Assembly (NCBI GenBank): GCA_030610915.1
Contig: JAUWQS010000072.1
Span: 1 to 7,491 of the forward strand
DNA: 7,491 nucleotides
Direction: 5' to 3'
Source of the DNA: Pseudomonadota bacterium
GTDB lineage: Bacteria; Desulfobacterota; Syntrophia; Syntrophales; JADFWA01
In this document: one piece after another, positions 5,229-7,491 of the stretch
How the letters are laid out: each line of letters begins with the position of its first letter
How positions within the stretch are numbered: position 1 is the stretch's first letter
Made by a program: the position numbers and the translations under genes
Notes under the pieces: generated by a model
What the model was told of the DNA's origin: nothing
Databases searched by the model: none
The model's input: only the letters and a program-made list of their open reading frames with translations

Positions 5229-5311
5229 GGGTGAGGGTGACGACTTCATCAAGGTTGACCGTTTTTTAGCCGCTGAACCGTGAACCTGAGTAGTTCATAA
5301 AGGACCGCTTT

Positions 5312-6016
5312 ATGCTTTGCATACCCATTACCGCCAGAACCAGTGAAGAGGCGCTGATTAAGATCAGGAAAAGCTCACCTCTAACAGATATCATAGAGTT
5401 GAGGATTGACTCTATGATAAATGCGGACATGAGCAAATTGTTCAACGCAAAAAGATCGGAGGCCTATGGCAATACTCCACTGCTTATAACCAACAGAAAA
5501 AGGGACGAGGGGGGGAGCTTTAAAGGCAGCGAAAGGCAAAGAATCGACCTTCTGCTCCAGGCGGTGGAGTTAGGGGTTGAATATGTTGATATAGAGCTGA
5601 GCACGGAATATGCGCTGATAGAAGAATTATTAAAGATAATACGCACCCATGGTAATAAAACAAGACTGATCGTCTCATGCCATGACTTCGACAAAACACC
5701 CTCTGAGATGAAGTTGAAGGCCAGATTTAATGAATGCATCAATGCGGGCGCCGGCATTGTCAAGATAGTCACGTATGCCAGATCTGTGGAAGACAACCTG
5801 AAAGTTTTAAATCTTATTCCCTACAGCAGGAAAAAAGACAGACAAATAATTACCTTCTGCATGGGAAAACTCGGGCGAATCAGCAGGGTTGCCGCGCCTC
5901 TTCTCGGCTCTTACCTCGGTTTTGCGTCGCTGGAAAGGGGACATGAATCAGCTCCGGGTCAGATAACCATCCACGATATGAAAGAGATTTTCCGGATATT
6001 AAATGAAAACAATTGA
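5312..6016 (+). CDS. aroD: 3-dehydroquinate dehydratase, type I
   Basis: This Schiff-base enzyme dehydrates 3-dehydroquinate to 3-dehydroshikimate, shikimate step 3. The 234-residue protein is a single TIM barrel, slightly shorter than E. coli AroD. Family catalytic positions are all visible: Glu29 in IELRIDS, His124 in VSCHDF, and Lys151 in GIVKIVTYA, the Schiff-base lysine. C-terminal motifs include FCMGKLGRISR, GSYLGFASLE and SAPGQI. It is not fused to shikimate dehydrogenase, as happens in some bacteria and in plants. The start ATG has AAAGGA 7 bases upstream. The spacer before it (308 bp after pheA) holds repeat copy 3 and a small hairpin. Its last 14 bases overlap aroA, suggesting translational coupling. 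Confidence 0.96.
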   Translation: MLCIPITARTSEEALIKIRKSSPLTDIIELRIDSMINADMSKLFNAKRSEAYGNTPLLITNRKRDEGGSFKGSERQRIDLLLQAVELGVEYVDIELSTEYALIEELLKIIRTHGNKTRLIVSCHDFDKTPSEMKLKARFNECINAGAGIVKIVTYARSVEDNLKVLNLIPYSRKKDRQIITFCMGKLGRISRVAAPLLGSYLGFASLERGHESAPGQITIHDMKEIFRILNENN

Positions 6017-7268
6017 GATTAAACCGATCAAAAACCTGAATGCGGAGGTATCGATCCCGGGGTCGAAGAGTTACACCCAGAGGGCGCTGATTATAGCGGC
6101 GCTCGCTCATGGAAGCTCTTTTCTGCGAAATCACCTGATCTCGGAAGATACAGTCTATCTGACCGAAGGGCTCAGATCCCTTGGCGCAAATATCGTGGCA
6201 ACGGATAAAGATGTCATAGTCAGCGGAACCGGCGGGAAAATAAACAATCCGGGGAAGGAAATTTATCTTGGGAACAACGGCACCGCCATGAGATTTTTAA
6301 CCGGTCTCGTATCCATCGGAAAAGGAGAGTTTGTCCTCACTGGAGACAGACGTCTCTGCGAAAGACCTGTAGCTCCGCTTCTTGATGCCTTGCAAACACT
6401 TGGTGTCGATGCGCGCAGCAGGAATAATAACGGTCGTCCCCCCGTTATTATCAATGCAAACGGCATTCGGGGCGGTGAGGTAATCCTCACCAATATAGAG
6501 AGCAGTCAATATCTCTCTTCCATGCTGATATGCGCCCCATTTGCAGAAAGGGACACCGAAATAAGATTGCGTGGAGGCGCCGTCTCTCTCCCATATGTAA
6601 ACATGACCATCGAGATGATGGAGAAATTCGGCGTCGAGGTTATCACAGAAAACCCGGATCACTATATTGTAAAAAACAACCAGCGTTATGCAGGCCGGAG
6701 ACACATGGTGGAAGGGGATGTCTCCAATGCCTCCTATTTCTTCCTGGCTTCCGCCCTCTGTAAAGGCAGGGTGCGGGTTCTAAATATCAATCCTTCTACC
6801 CTGCAAGGGGATATCGGGCTGCTCGATATCATGGAAAGGCTCGGCTGTTCTGTCATAAGGGGAGACAACTGGGTGGAAGTTACAGGAGGAGAGATGAATG
6901 GGGGAGAATATATATTCGATATGAAGAATATGCCCGATGTGGCGCCGACACTCGCCGTGCTGGCGGCAGTGAGACCCGGACGGACAATTATCAAAGGCGT
7001 TGCGCATCTCAGATTAAAGGAGAGCAACCGCATAACGGCGCTGGTCGATGAGTTGACCAGAATCGGCGTCCCGGCTGAAGAAAGAGAGGATGGTCTGATA
7101 ATTGATGGCGGAACTCCCCACGCCGCCGAAATAGAGACTTACAATGATCACCGGATAGCGATGAGCTTCGCCATACTTGGCCTCACAGTTCCGGGCATAA
7201 AGATTAAAAACAGAGACTGCGTCAACAAATCTTTTCCCGGTTTCTGGAATGAACTGAAAAGACTGTAA
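6003..7268 (+). CDS. aroA: 3-phosphoshikimate 1-carboxyvinyltransferase (EPSP synthase)
   Basis: This transfers the enolpyruvyl group of PEP to shikimate 3-phosphate, shikimate step 6, in the cytoplasm. The 421-residue length and two-domain motifs are typical: SIPGSKSYTQR (17-27, catalytic Lys22), GNNGTAMRFLTG (90-101), GDRRLCERP (114-122), SSQYLSSML (167-175), VEGDVSNASYF (236-246), MPDVAP (310-315, catalytic Asp312), LKESNR (338-343, Glu340) and NDHRIAM (381-387). The glycine equivalent to E. coli Gly96 is present (Gly93), and the CP4-type insensitive signature is absent, so it is expected to be glyphosate-sensitive (inference). Phe98 occupies the E. coli Pro101 position. The start overlaps the aroD end by 14 bases and there is no strong ribosome site, consistent with coupling. 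No terminator with a T tract follows it. Confidence 0.97.
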   Translation: MKTIEIKPIKNLNAEVSIPGSKSYTQRALIIAALAHGSSFLRNHLISEDTVYLTEGLRSLGANIVATDKDVIVSGTGGKINNPGKEIYLGNNGTAMRFLTGLVSIGKGEFVLTGDRRLCERPVAPLLDALQTLGVDARSRNNNGRPPVIINANGIRGGEVILTNIESSQYLSSMLICAPFAERDTEIRLRGGAVSLPYVNMTIEMMEKFGVEVITENPDHYIVKNNQRYAGRRHMVEGDVSNASYFFLASALCKGRVRVLNINPSTLQGDIGLLDIMERLGCSVIRGDNWVEVTGGEMNGGEYIFDMKNMPDVAPTLAVLAAVRPGRTIIKGVAHLRLKESNRITALVDELTRIGVPAEEREDGLIIDGGTPHAAEIETYNDHRIAMSFAILGLTVPGIKIKNRDCVNKSFPGFWNELKRL

Positions 7269-7300
7269 AATAACTACTCAGCCACAGATTCGCGCAAAGG

Positions 7301-7434
7301 CATATAGCAGAAGCATATAGCGGAAGCATGTAGCGGAAGGCTTCAGCCTTCCATATGCTTCAGCCTTCCATGTGCTTCAGCCTTCCATGTGCTTCATCGC
7401 CTTCCATGTGCTTCACGCCTTCCATCTGCTTCAG
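7301..7434. repeat. Two short tandem arrays in inverted orientation downstream of aroA
   Basis: The left array has three 13-bp units of the type CATATAGCGGAAG (7301-7313, 7314-7326, 7327-7339). The right array has five units of the type CCTTCCATGTGCTTCAG (starting 7347, 7364, 7381, 7400, 7418; 17-19 bp each). The arrays are joined by a hairpin, GGAAGGC 7335-7341 with GCCTTCC 7346-7352. GAAGCAT on the left complements ATGCTTC on the right, so the block can form a larger cruciform. There is no T tract and no coding potential. Bases 7435-7491 show nothing recognisable. Confidence 0.8.
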
Positions 7435-7491
7435 CCACACTGTGTTACGTAAATATGGACACCTCAAGGTCTCCGCTACAGGGGGGCTGTG

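Noticed and set aside
5255..5283. Internal promoter before aroD (TTGACC at 5255-5260)
   Set aside because: No acceptable -10 hexamer occurs at 16-18 bp, so read-through from upstream is the simpler view.
7301..7434. Possible CRISPR array
   Set aside because: Units are 13-19 bp and contiguous, with no spacers of regular length, and there are no cas genes.

Overview
The window looks like chromosomal DNA of a Gram-negative anaerobe of the Desulfobacterota (old Deltaproteobacteria) type. This is inferred from the flavour of the proteins (an EF-P with a PGKG tip, a type I-beta DAHP synthase with a regulatory N-domain, a CM-PDT-ACT P-protein, a type I dehydroquinase) and from the abundance of short palindromic repeats. 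No rRNA, tRNA, CRISPR array or complete transposase gene is visible.

Layout: a 137-bp imperfect palindrome at the left edge, then efp (elongation factor P) on the minus strand. Next comes a 684-bp divergent intergenic region. It holds nested inverted repeats (763-1059), a candidate promoter with a dyad over its -35 box, and a roughly 260-nt transcribed leader. The leader encodes a Phe/Tyr-rich peptide followed by two consecutive intrinsic terminators. Then, all on the plus strand, come aroF (DAHP synthase), aroB (dehydroquinate synthase), pheA (chorismate mutase-prephenate dehydratase), aroD (type I dehydroquinate dehydratase) and aroA (EPSP synthase). The window ends in an array of short direct and inverted repeats.

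Together the operon encodes shikimate steps 1, 2, 3 and 6 plus the committed branch to phenylpyruvate. AroE, AroK, AroC and TyrA are not in the window. Three successive gene junctions (aroF/aroB, aroB/pheA, pheA/aroD) are each expanded by a copy of the same repeat, made of inverted 19-nt hairpins usually preceded by GTAG. This is the architecture of REP/BIME elements linked to RAYT transposases. The aroD/aroA junction is a 14-bp overlap and carries no insert.

The most interesting system is the aro leader. It looks like a ribosome-mediated attenuator that senses Phe/Tyr-tRNA charging. The second arm of terminator 1 and the first arm of terminator 2 can form a perfect 10-bp stem with each other. 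Releasing terminator 1 could therefore also disable terminator 2, which would be a relay attenuator. This is inferred from reading the bases; no folding program was run.
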